DNA of 64,000 nt from the NCBI GenBank assembly GCA_947000775.1, contig CAMQGK010000038.1, forward strand, positions 806,001 through 870,000. The letters are read 5' to 3'. The stretch is from Pterois miles. Taxonomy: Eukaryota; Chordata; Actinopteri; Perciformes; Scorpaenidae. Positions 48,001-58,420 of this stretch are shown here, in pieces (positions within the stretch are counted from its first letter, which is position 1; each line of letters begins with the position of its first letter). The notes below the pieces were generated by a model. The model saw only the letters and a list, made by a program, of their open reading frames with translations, made no database searches and was not told where the DNA came from. Position numbers and translations under genes: made by a program.

Positions 48001-48840
48001 TCTTCTCCACTGCATCTGCAGACATTCCTCCTTAAATTAGTCAAAACTGCATCTTTTGAAACATCATGCTTTTCTTCCTGTTTGACTGGGAGCCAGCTCT
48101 GCAGAATTTGGCAGCTGCTTCACTTCGCAAACGGAGGCGCAAACCCAATTTGGCAGCTGAAAGTGTGAGAGTCTCTGTGAGTGAAAACGTTAGGTCCTCT
48201 GGTAGACGGTGTTTGAATGACAAGCAAAGGGAGGGTGGATGTCTGGTGATAGAGTCTGTTATTATGTCTCCTCCCTTTTTTTTTTTATTTTCCCCTTCCT
48301 TTTCACATCTTGAGCCTCTATGTGCGCCTGCCACGCCGCCTCAGGATAGCACAGCGCTCAACGGGCGTCTGAGGGAGGGTGTGTAGGTGAAGAGGCATGG
48401 GTGTTTGTGTTTTTTTGTGTGTTTGTGTGCTTTTCTGTTTATTATTGGGCTTGGCTGTTGAGAGGGATGCTGGGAAGAGGGATGCTGGGAGGATGGGGGA
48501 AAGTGTGAATGCGTGCGTGTTGCGAGGGGGTTATCTTGTTGCCTCAGCAGCCGCTCGCTGAGCATCTTAGTTTGATAAACAGAGAGATTGGAAGAAGGTA
48601 GCAAATGCCTCCAGGAGAGAAATGCAGTGGAATCAAAGCTCTTTCTCACCGTGTTTTCTCTTTCTTACTCGCACAAGCACACATTCACGTATGCAAACTC
48701 ATACACAACCAAGTAGACCTACAAGTACAGACACGCACTCGCACGCACATCCACACGCACACGTGGGTTCTTTATCTATGAGTGCCACCTGGCTGGCAAA
48801 GGTTTAGTGTAACCTGGCAGGCAGCCCAACTGGATGATCT
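48001..48840 (+). other. CpG-richer block, possible promoter region
   Basis: Between about 48,080 and 48,600 CpG pairs are denser than in the rest of the window ('cacgccgcctcaggatagca', 'cagccgctcgctgagcatc'). A 106-codon forward frame at 48066-48386 is present, but the opposite strand is also open and the translation shows no domain. Could be a promoter or untranslated exon; not demonstrated. Confidence 0.25.
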
Positions 48841-49240
48841 GTAGGGCAGAGAGAGACATAGACCGAGAGAAAAGGAACGACACAGAGGCCAGACGGAGAT
48901 AGAAAGAGAAACGACAGAGACAATGACTTTTTGATATTCTTTAGCAGACCCGAAGCGGAGGCAAAAAACAGATAAGCGAAGTCAAGCAAGGGAAAGATGG
49001 AGTTTAGAAGGAGAGAGCTCAGCACAGAGCAAGGTGAGAGCCACAAAGATCAATGACCCAATGAAGAGAAAAGGGTCAGAGATGAAAGAGAGAGATACAA
49101 TGATAAAAAATGAGGCAGAAAGAGAGAGTGGAGCATGTGTGGCAGAGATGTGAGCGGAGAAGATGAAAAGGCTGGCTGCAGGAAGGAAGTGACAGAACGA
49201 TGCTCTCTGGAGATGAGGAGAATACACAGCGAGAGATAAA
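48841..49240 (+). other. purine-rich tract, possible 5' untranslated exon
   Basis: About 400 bases are dominated by GA-type words (gagagaga, gacagaga), a composition common in fish 5' UTRs. A donor-like AAG|GTGAGA lies at 49028-49036. Open frames on the reverse strand are Ser/Leu/Phe-rich by-products. No TATA box or start codon context was convincing. Confidence 0.25.
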
Positions 49241-49752
49241 GTCTGTGTAGTGTAGCAGCTGTCGCTTGCGGAATCAAGGAGTTCGACAACACAGGACAGT
49301 GGGATTGAGTGATTGGGGGATCTGGCCGATTAAGATGAAAGACCACCGGGAGTTTCTTTGCATTCCTCGCAAAATGATCACCACTCCTGGCATGGTGTCG
49401 TTGCATTGTTTTCACAGGAGGCGCTGAGATTGGCCTGCAAAAACAGATCGTTAGTGAGCCTATTTGCTGTTTAATTAGTTGGCAATTTGATTGAACAATT
49501 TATAACAAAGGCAAAAAAAATGGAAAAAAAAAAGAGCTGAACACCATCTACATGCTTGATAATTGTAAGCTTTCTGGATAATGAAAATGGTAATCCATTA
49601 ATTTTGTAGCTTCATGGGGGAAGCTGGAGCCTACCAGATCAGGCAGCAAGCTGATGAATAACTGATGCTCCCACATGCACTGATCACTTGTAAAGTGTAT
49701 AATGTAAAGTGTATAACAGTATGTTTGCAATGTTGCATGTAAGTGCTCTGGT

Positions 49753-49753
<1 letters not shown>
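49241..49753. other. non-coding DNA with candidate conserved block
   Basis: 49425-49510 ('gtttaattagttggcaattt' and flanks) is the most enhancer-like stretch by eye, with TAATTAG and ATTTGATTGA cores. No homology search was possible. Confidence 0.35.
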
Positions 49754-49828
<75 letters not shown>

Positions 49829-49863
49829 CGTGTGTGTGTGCGTGTGCGCGTGTGTGTGTGTGT
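49754..49863. repeat. (GT)n microsatellite with GC interruptions, 110 bp
   Basis: Pure GT units to about 49824, then interruptions by GC units (cgtgcg, cgtgtgcgcg). Confidence 0.97.
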
Positions 49864-50215
49864 TGTAAGCATTACTTTGTGAGCTGTGAGGGTTTCTGTG
49901 GGCTTTAAATGTTATGGTGTGGATGGTCTGTATTCATGTCGGCCTATATACACAAAGGATGAGAGTCCATCAGATGACTAACGTAGAATTACAGCACTAC
50001 AACTAGGCCAAAGGGTTTTTTTTTTTTTTTTTTTTTTCATATTGACTCTGCATTTAGGAACTGTGTGCATCTCTTCTCCTCCAGTGTATCTGGAATGACT
50101 TTTTGTGGAATTTATTTATCATATTCTGTGTTATTTCTTTTGCCCACATCAAGCAAACATCAGACATCTGAAGTCCAGGTCAGCCTTCTACCACTCATGT
50201 TAACCTGTTGTTTAC
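49864..50215. other. unassigned DNA with poly-T run
   Basis: A 22-base T run at 50016-50037; otherwise nothing. Confidence 0.5.
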
Positions 50216-50455
50216 TTGTGTCCATCTCAAAAATTACCTGCACAGGCAGCCCGTAATCCCCTGCATTTTGGTTCACTTCTTGTAAATTGCAGACAAATTG
50301 CACTAGTGTTTGCTTGGAAATGGTCCGAGACCACATCTTGGACCGTTTGGTTTGGTCTACACCAGAGTATGATAACTGTGTTCACAACTACCCAAACAAA
50401 CCTACCAAACTGAATTAAAACAGACTAAATGCTGGCTTTTGAAAGCGCCTTAAGA
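50216..50455. repeat. possible 'gttcggtttggtc'-type MITE
   Basis: The stretch has 'ttttggttcacttcttg' and 'ggaccgtttggtttggtcta', then 'ccaaacaaacctaccaaact' and a 'gaaagcgcctta' end, a layout I associate with a fish MITE in which GGTC/GACC-rich arms face each other. Only one copy is present and the arms are degenerate. Confidence 0.35.
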
Positions 50456-51477
50456 CTGTTGAAGTTATTGGACTATTGGAGGAAACCCCACTCAAACACA
50501 CTTCACTTCTGAGCTTTGAGCCACCTGCTAAAGTAAAGTAAAAAAATAACTAAATTTAAAAATACCAGCATTGCTGCCCCACAATATCTCAATAGGAACA
50601 GCATGTAAAAACTAAAACTGTCAGTCATGAATAGGTGTAGAAGAGTTATTGCAGACATGGTATCTCATAGTAGGAAAATCACGTTTTATTTATAGTTGAC
50701 ATTATAAACATTTTAGTATTTATAGTGTATTATTTATAATCTGTGGATTTCCCACTGTGACATGTCAAAATGTCTAAACTAAAGAAAATAACAAAAGGAT
50801 TCAGAGAGAGATTAAATTATCTGAAATGTTAAAACCCAATAGAACATTTTGTGACTTTTGATGTTTCATTTTAATTTAAAGTTGTAGAAATCAAAAATTT
50901 TATATTAATTAATAAAAAAAAAAAATGGCTTCACGTGAAAGGGGTCACTTGTAGTGAATAAACCCTGAGAGTTATCGCCCAATTTTTTATTTCCCTTTAG
51001 TGTCTTTCAGCGGTGAAGGCTATGCGCCACACTGATGGGTAAACATTTGTACCAAAATCATGTTAGTCATGTTATAAAAACTGAGAATCTCTACCATGTT
51101 TTGTGTCATTTCACGTCATGGTATGCGCCGCCTCTGTCCTCTGCTCCATGCAGTACCATGCAACAGTAATAGAGATGTTGGGTTTGTGTACTTTTTCAGA
51201 GATCCTTTACTTATTTGTTAGAGAAAAGGATTCACTTGTGTGGAAATAACTGAACTGAATAAACTGATCAGAGATCCTGTATGGATTTCGTTTGGGAAGA
51301 TGATCACCACAAAGCAATTACACTGAGAGCACCCAAATGGCTAGCAGCGGCCCTGCCCAGGGCACTAATATAGGCTACCAACTGTTGCAGAAAAACTGCT
51401 ACGTGATGAAGAAAGGCTTATTGCAGCTGCAGAGAGGAGTTTGCTTTCCCCTCGTCGGTTCTATTTGCTGGATAAAC
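50456..51477. other. unassigned non-coding DNA
   Basis: Nothing recognised. Confidence 0.45.
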
Positions 51478-51715
51478 CTCTCCTCCTCTCATAGTGCAAT
51501 CACTCTCACTGAAACCGCCTCCTTTTTTTTTCTCTTTTTCCATCTCCATCAAACTCAAACGCTCCACATACCACTCTCCCCTGCCTATCTTCAGCTCTCG
51601 CTCTTTTTCTCCCTCCATACCAGTCTGTTCCCCCTTCTCTCTCCTCTATTTGCACACGCCTTTTCTGTCTCTATTCATATTTGGCTTCCCCTGTCTGCTT
51701 TTTGTCTCTTTAATT
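51478..51715. repeat. polypyrimidine-rich tract
   Basis: C/T-rich on the plus strand. A 135-codon forward frame (51337-51744) gives a Ser/Phe/Leu/Pro-rich translation as expected from composition. Confidence 0.7.
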
Positions 51716-52144
51716 TAATATTCAAAGACGCTGGTATTGGCTAGAAATGAGTATTGCCAAGGCAGGAAACTTTAAATATAAACAGATTCAGCTGACAACT
51801 ATGATAATGTGACAATAGAAAATGTTCCAATAATGGCATATTAATCAATCAAGCAATGACAGAATAATAGAGAACACTGGAATGACAAAGTGTTATAATC
51901 CTAAATGCTGCTCTCTCTCTCTCTCTCCTTTATTCAAGTCATACTACTGCCATAGGCTTTGTGTTACTTCTTTGCTTAAATAACAGCAAATTTATACTCA
52001 ACCTCCAGCAATACACCAAAGGCCATACAGGTCACTTAATAAAGCCTAATGAATACAGCTCTTCCTCATTAGCTTCGTCTGCAGTTAACCAGCAGGAGCA
52101 CTTGAGAAAAAAGTGATTCGTTTTGGTCAGTACTATTGTCAACT
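51716..52144. other. unassigned non-coding DNA
   Basis: A short (CT)n run at about 51911-51926. Nothing else. Confidence 0.5.
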
Positions 52145-52420
52145 GATAATTAAGATAAGATAAGATGTGATGAACCTTTATTAATCCCCGGAGGGAAATT
52201 ATCTTTCAGTTACATCCCGTCCAAGAAACATAAAAAGACAGTGACACATAACCGGGAGGACTGAGGGTCGCCGCCCGGACGCCGCCCCGTTTTTTTAGAT
52301 GAGAAACAGGAGAACAAGAGGGAAGGAAGAAGAGGGGAAAAAAGCAACTCCCAGACTAGGCTCCTGTAGGGGGGCACAGTGTGGGATTTGGAAAAAAACA
52401 CCTCTGCACATAGCAACATA
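52145..52420 (-). mobile_element. retroposon 3' end with (TCTTA)n tail
   Basis: On the minus strand the segment ends 'ttccctccggggattaataa' and then AGATAAG-type pentamer repeats (plus strand 52149-52166). Fish non-LTR elements commonly end in 'tttcccc..gggattaataaagta' plus a short tandem tail, so this is read as a retroposon 3' end. Upstream on that strand lie a GC-rich block (about 52255-52292) and a purine/pyrimidine-biased stretch. No RT motif remains, and the clade is unknown. The left (5') limit at 52420 is arbitrary; related sequence may go on to about 52620. Confidence 0.5.
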
Positions 52421-53666
52421 ATAAGACATTACAACAAAGCTCAAGGACTCGCACATGTTGTTGGGGAGGGGAGGTGTCCCAGCACAGATTGGAGCGGAGC
52501 GTGCGCCTCTGGGCGTCTCGCAATCACCCTCCAAGTTGTACTGCGACAAGGGAGGGTTGATAATTGTAACACTGGTTCGATAATTCTTAAAAACTAGCGT
52601 AGCGTAGAGTTCCAAGACTGCCGACCCTAGCTATAAATAAAGTTGCATATACCTAAAATTCCCCTGTGATCTGTAAATCCCATTGTTTTAGTTGATAAGG
52701 AAGAAATGCCAAACGCTATGGCATTGTTAACAGTGGAAGCACTTCAAGCAACTAACTTTTTTGGGGAGCGGCTTGCTCCTAGAAACTATGTTTATGATGT
52801 GTTTATATAGGCTATTACTAATTTAAGATAGCAAATATGTTTAGAAGCCTAACGTGACCCGAATGATTTGTATCAACACAATGAGGAAACTTTTCATTGA
52901 CTTTAACTGCCAAGTTGCAAATTGTTCATGCTGAATGTATGGAAAACGTTTACTGACAATCCTAAGGATCGATATTGGGGACAATCAAATCAATATTTTA
53001 ATGGATCAGTATTGGTATGAGTTTGAGAAGTAGAGACCTTTTAATGTCAGTGCTCTGAGGGCACGAGCCAAAACATTTTTGGTAATTGTATTAACACTAA
53101 TATAGTTGTTGTGGTATGGTGAGGACCTGATGATAATGAAGACCTTCAAGACACTTAAGGATGACTTTCTGACACCTGCCCCCTCAGTTTCTATACAAAC
53201 CCGTCACCACTGCACTGAATCCAAACAAGGCCAGCCTGGCAAGCCATGGTGAGCTGGAGCACAAATCAGTTTGTCACAATAAACCAGTCAGATTTCAAGA
53301 AAAATGAGGATCAGTCCAAATTAATGATATAGATAGATAGTATTAGATTGACCCAGTCTGATAGGCAGTACTTCACTCTGTGCTGTCTGCAGCTGCGAGG
53401 GCCAGTTTAACCCACGCCACAACCGAGGACCAACTACAGACATACGAAATTGAAAAATAAAACTTTGACCATTGGGCACTCGGCCTGGAATGGATCAGCT
53501 GTTAGGGACATCCACTGCTGGCTGAAATAAAGCCAATCGAAATCTGGTATTTTCCTCACTTCGTACTGCGCTGCCCTCCTTTACCACAGCTGGCTCTACA
53601 AGGCCAACGTTTCAAAAATTTGTTTTGACACTGCAGTTGGCAAAATACACGGATGCTATTATCATT
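52421..53666. other. unassigned non-coding DNA
   Basis: Nothing recognised beyond a possible extension of the retroposon on the left. Confidence 0.4.
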
Positions 53667-53992
53667 AGAAGAAGAAGAAGATCTACCTTTATTAGTCCCA
53701 CAATGGGGAAATTCAATTTACACTCTGTTTAACTCATACATGGTACATGCAGACCTGAAACACACATACATGCAGTAATGGAGAGATGTCAGAGTGAGGG
53801 GGCTGCTCCTGACAAGCGCCCCGAGCAGTTGGGGGTTTGGTGCCTTGCTCAGGGGCACCTCAGTGCCCAGAGGTAAACTGGCACCTCTCCAGCTACCAGT
53901 TCACACTCAGTTTTTGGTCCATGTCGGGACTTGAACCGGTGACCCTCCGGTTCCCAAGCCAACTCCCTACAGACTGAGCTACTGCCGCCCCC
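53667..53992 (-). mobile_element. tRNA-derived SINE, full length
   Basis: On the minus strand the head reads GGCAGTAGCTCAGTCTG, containing an A box (plus strand 53970-53981), followed by the B box GGTTCAAGTCC (plus strand 53927-53937), the two internal promoter elements of RNA polymerase III. A unique body follows ('aggtgcccctgagcaaggca', 'gggcgcttgtcaggagcagc') and then the 3' part 'ccccattgtgggactaataa' with a TTC-repeat tail (plus strand GAA units 53667-53680). Flanks ATTATCATTA on the left and TATTATTCATTA on the right may be a target-site duplication. It encodes no protein and depends on a partner LINE. A second, damaged copy is at 56911-57225. Confidence 0.88.
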
Positions 53993-53995
53993 TTT

Positions 53996-54036
53996 TTATT
54001 ATTCATTATTCATTATTCATATTCATTTCATTATTA
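53996..54036. repeat. (TTATTCA)n-type short repeat
   Basis: Imperfect seven-base units next to the SINE head, possibly grown from the target-site sequence. Confidence 0.75.
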
Positions 54037-54274
54037 GAGTTATGTGCAAAACATTCAGGTAGCAGCTTCTTAGCCAGCATAGCCCATCACTTTTGTTGGT
54101 TAAAATGTCACTGGCAACATATTATGCTAGCTGCTGCTAATTAACGTTAATCCTGCAAGGGCCAAGCCAAAATTAAACTTGGCTGTGGTTGGGTTTGTCA
54201 GCTCTCTGCAAACCAGTGTCTGTACATGTAGGCAATAAATAAGGTATGTCTTATCTTGTCTGATTAGCAGCTAC

Positions 54275-54760
54275 AGCAGCCCAGTGTGTAGGACCTGGTG
54301 GTATCTAGTGGTGAAGAAACTGGAACCACCTGAAGCCTCTCCTGTATGATGGAGAGCTGTGGTGGCCGACACAAAAACGTGAATGGCCCTCTCTAAAGCC
54401 ATATGGAGCAGAGCCAGTGTGTAGTGAAAATGTATATGTGGGAAGTGAGTGGTGAAGCAAGAGAAAGCGGCGGCGACAAGAGCGAGTAACATTATCGAGA
54501 CTGGCCCAAGCAGGGAAAGTCAAAAGTTTAGTTTGTCTGTTCTTGGCCGCTGTAAAAATATGGCGGCGCAACATGGCGGACTCCATGGTGAAGGGAACCG
54601 CTCCCTACATGAATAAATGGTTCATTCTAAGGTATTGAAAATATGATTATCACCAGGTGATTATACACTAAAGAAAACATACTTAATGTACTTAATATTA
54701 CATTTCAATATCTTCTGTTTCTGCTGATAGCTCCCCTTAATTGTTACACATTGGTCCTTT
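54275..54760 (-). mobile_element. MITE of the TTAA family, longer reverse copy
   Basis: The ends are CCCAGTGTGTAGGA (54280-54293) and TTACACATTGGTCC (about 54744-54757). The interior 'atcaccaggtgattataca' is the reverse complement of the block in the 249-bp copy at 29707-29955. This copy keeps about 240 bases that the other lacks, with 'ggcggcgcaacatggcggac'. TTAA lies near the right end (54762-54765), but the left duplication is not clear. Open frames over it are by-products. Confidence 0.72.
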
Positions 54761-56013
54761 ATTAAATGTAAGCATGCAATCACACGGGAATGTTATCATA
54801 CAGTCGTCACAAATAATCTGCAAGCCAATACAGACCGAATAGAGTTTGATGACAAGCCTGCTACCTGAATGGGGAAAATAAAGAGCACAGAGAAATAAAA
54901 GATCCAATAGCTGTGATAAGCAAATACGGTTATTTTGCCAACCTGGAACTGGATCCAAAATGGAACCAGCTACTGTATTGTATTGCAGCAGCTAATCACC
55001 ATATGACCTACAATGGTTATTGTATTTCTGAGTGTGTGATAACCTTTTGTGTTAACCTTTGGAAATATCCAAATCCACAAAAAAACATTTGCTATTTACT
55101 GAATATACAATGTCAACAGATAGACTTCCTCACAATTTGCATAAACAGCAGGTCCTTTATTGACTGTCTTTTGTGAAATTGAGACTTTTACATTTATTCA
55201 GAAATTATGGTTTTGATTAAAATGTCTTGGAACTGGAATCAGTTTGTTTTAGAGAGAGCTTATCAATTTTACAGCTGCCTATGTGTGTCTTTCAGAGACA
55301 GACACACAGACAAGACACGGAGGAAGGAATGAAAAATGTTTGCCCATAGCAAGGCGGTGTGGTTGGGGGGGAGCAAGGTGGAGATAAAATATTTGTTAAC
55401 CAGCAAGCAAAGGCTCAGTGAAAGCAAAGCAGATAGGAGTTGTAATCAAAGTTTGTTTGTGTGTAAGCAGGAGCAATTAATGACATGACAATATTTCTTT
55501 TTGACATGAGGATTTGATATTGGCCTAGTGAGAGCAAAACAACAAATTCTGGACAAACACTGAAATGGTAGCTAATGACTACAACACACTGGCACACCAA
55601 CACAAGCACATAGATGGAATGATAAAGACTCAAAGATGTCCTGGTGGATGTGTGAATTATGTGTCCTGAATTTACAAAGACTCCAAACTTCCTGTCTGCC
55701 AAACCATGCACAACATAAAGACTCAAAACTCTCTTCACATAAATAGATTATTGTTTACCACAACAGTCACGTACATGTGAAATGAACCACAGCAGAACAA
55801 TGGATCTGTAAACACACACAATTGAACATTTGACTCTCCAGGACCTTTTAAGATTTATCATGATGTTTCCTCACCTGCTGCAGGCCAGCAGAGGAAGAAT
55901 TGCAATTTATGTGGGAGGAATTATCTGAAAAGTTATGACTTGCCGCAGCAGAAACCTTTATGAACTCTGAGCATAGAAGTAGTGAATGAGAGAATGGCCG
56001 TGGTAGAGGACTA
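54761..56013. other. unassigned non-coding DNA
   Basis: Nothing recognised; the 107-codon reverse frame 55415-55738 has no support. Confidence 0.45.
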
Positions 56014-56285
56014 TGGGCCCTATCTTACACCTGGCACACGGCATAACATAACTGTCACTGATAGTTTCAGACCGTGGCAGTTTTCATCTTTATGCACAGC
56101 GCCCATGTTGCGGAAGTGGCAAATGTACTTGTGTACCCATGGACCTGTTGGTCTTAGTGGTGGTCAGGAGCATTGTTGGCACAATGCTAACTTGAGGCAG
56201 CAGAAAGCAGTTGCACCATTGACCAACAAAAGTCTGGTCTAAAGTCAATGGTGCAGTATTTGCCTGCTATTTAAAGGGTGCATAA
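56014..56285 (+). repeat. 'GGGCCCTATCTTRCACC'-type fish repeat
   Basis: Starts GGGCCCTATCTTACACC and includes 'gtctggtctaaagtcaatgg' and 'ttaaagggtgcataattc', the order seen in a DNA-transposon-like repeat that I know from fish genomes. It is diverged. No terminal duplication is clear; superfamily not assigned. Confidence 0.5.
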
Positions 56286-56910
56286 TTCAGACAGAAAGAT
56301 GCATAGGTGTTCAAAATGGAAATTTTGAGCATCAAACTCATAATTTCCTGTATTCTGGTGAATTTTATCCACCAATTTGTTTTTATTTATGTTAACTTGA
56401 AAGCAAATGAAAACAGGAAGATATATTTTAAAACTATGATCAACTGAACAAACATAAATGAAGACACTGAGGGCCTCCAAACCTGATGTCATATCTTAGT
56501 TTACTTTGACTTTTTATATTGACAGAAAAGTATACATTGTACATGCTTTGCTGCTTAATGTGTTTTATTATTTCAGAAATAAATCTGTATCTGTTAAGTG
56601 TAGTATTGCATTGGTAGTTAGTTGCAAATTATAATAATTATTATGCTGTTTGGAACAGGAGAGGCAACTGAGAGATAACTAAATTTTGGTCATAAAGGTC
56701 TGTTTCAAATCTCCCTGCAATTGAGTAGGTTGAAGAAGGTGTACAGGATCATTTTGTTTAAAAAACATATAAACCTGTGTTCACATTTTACAAAAAAAAA
56801 AAGTGGAATTACAAAAGACTGGTCTGCCAACCCCTGCCCACTTTTACCAATTTACATGTCAGTTTTTCCTTAGAGCAAATCTTCCATCACAATAAAGAAT
56901 CTGTACTGAA
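56286..56910. other. unassigned non-coding DNA
   Basis: Nothing recognised. Confidence 0.45.
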
Positions 56911-56977
56911 GAAGAAGAAGAAGAAGAAGATATTCCTTTATTAGTCCCGCAAGGGGAAATTAATTTTTTTTTTTTTT

Positions 56978-57027
<50 letters not shown>

Positions 57028-57225
57028 AGGGGGGGGGGGGGGGGGGGGGGGGGGGAAGCGGGCAGGGGGGGGGGGGGGTGGGGGGTTTTGGTGGGGGGCG
57101 GGGGGGAGTTGGAAAGGAGAAAAAGGGAAACTCCCCCCCCTCCAACTACCACTCCACTTTTGTTCTTGGTCGGGTTGGAGCTGGACCCCCCCCCCCCCCA
57201 CCACCCCCCCCAAACCCAACGAGCA
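56911..57225 (-). mobile_element. second SINE copy with body replaced by homopolymers
   Basis: The left end repeats the SINE tail of 53667-53992 (GAA units, then 'cctttattagtcccgcaagg'). On the right, 'caactaccactccac', 'ttgttcttggtcgggttgg' and 'cccaaacccaacgagcactg' follow the SINE B-box-side sequence of that copy in order. Between them lie about 40 A, then long G runs and C runs that replace most of the body (56985-57210). Total length equals the intact copy. This pattern is more likely a base-calling or gap-filling fault than biology. Confidence 0.65.
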
Positions 57226-58189
57226 CTGCTATGTGCTTTTGGTCATTGAACAGGAACCAGTTTGTGAGGAAAGTCAAATTGCCTTTACAAATCACAGCGT
57301 GAGTGTGAGAGACAGCCCCGCTAGACTCAGCAGTCTGAAACGTCACCAGAGTCTAAAGCTTTAAAATACAGCAAATGCACAAAGGGAACTTCTCAGATAA
57401 TGCGGCTGGAAATGATTTCTGTTTTATTTATCTTCCTGCTGTGAGAGTTCTCTCTTTTGGAAAGAGCTGTTTGTTGGATTGTGGTCACACAGTGCAAACA
57501 GATGAATGATCTGGTAAGAAGTAAGCAATGCAGGCTTGCTTACAGAGATGATCTGTGCTTGATGTGTCCCAGATTAAGCGCACTGAGCATATAAAATTAG
57601 CACTTGTTCTTAAGACGTGCATATTGCAATTGTGCCATGGCGGCTATTTGAAGAGAATGCAGATGATCCGAGGATTTTTCTGAGGGTGTTTTTTCATGTA
57701 CTTTGTAGTGTTGCTGATTGATTATTATGTACTCATTGGAGAAGTCCATGTGCATCACATTATCTTTAGCTTGTATTAGACAGCAATCAATTAAATAAAA
57801 TGCATATATTGATCAAGGGAGACAAGGAATTTTGAATGAAAATTTGGATCTAGTACAAGTGATATTTAAAAAAGAGAGTAGGGACCACAAGGGCAGTCGG
57901 CAGACTAGGATGGACACGGCGAAGTTCTCCAAAAAATAACCCATATTGTTAAAATCAAAAGCTGCAAGCTCACAAAGAACAAGGTACTATTTAAAGGTAT
58001 TTCAGGTCTCATTGATGACAGTAGTAGTCATCGATCTGCCAATCAACTACATATTGTTTGCTTCTCTTCATAATATGGCTATCAACCAACCCAGCTGCCA
58101 GGAAAAAAGCTGGCATTGTGTGTTTCGACAAACTATAGATATGATGAAAGTTGATGTATCTGAACCAAAACAGTTTGTTTGATTGAAAT
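57226..58189. other. non-coding DNA with candidate conserved block
   Basis: 57640-57820 is non-repetitive and AT-rich with ATTGATTATTA cores and may be a conserved element. No exon supported. Confidence 0.35.
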
Positions 58190-58420
58190 GTTTGATTAGG
58201 TTTAGGCAACAAAAGTACTTGGTTAAAGTTTGTAAAACAATGATTTGTGTTCAAATAATAAGGTAACAACGTAACATAACAACCGCCCTTAGCATTATTT
58301 CTTATTCAATGTTACATAACATGTAAAGTCAAAGTTTACATGGGATACAAACAGTGGTCCCCTGGATGAAAGTCCTGTGACCCTTCCACCCACCCTTCAT
58401 GGACTTTCTCAGTCATTATC
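58190..58420 (+). repeat. 'GTTTAGGCAAC' dispersed repeat, diverged copy
   Basis: Begins 'gattaggtttaggcaacaaa' with 'acttggttaaagtt', followed by 'ctggatgaaagtcctgtga' and 'ccacccacccttcatgg'. These modules match those at 180-445 and at the ends of Family C copies. Confidence 0.55.

Noticed and set aside
51337..51744. 135-codon forward open frame
   Set aside because: The Ser/Phe/Leu/Pro-rich translation follows from the polypyrimidine tract; no domain or start context.
53917..53992. tRNA gene
   Set aside because: A and B boxes are present, but the sequence continues into a SINE body with a GAA/TTC tail, so it is a tRNA-derived retroposon.
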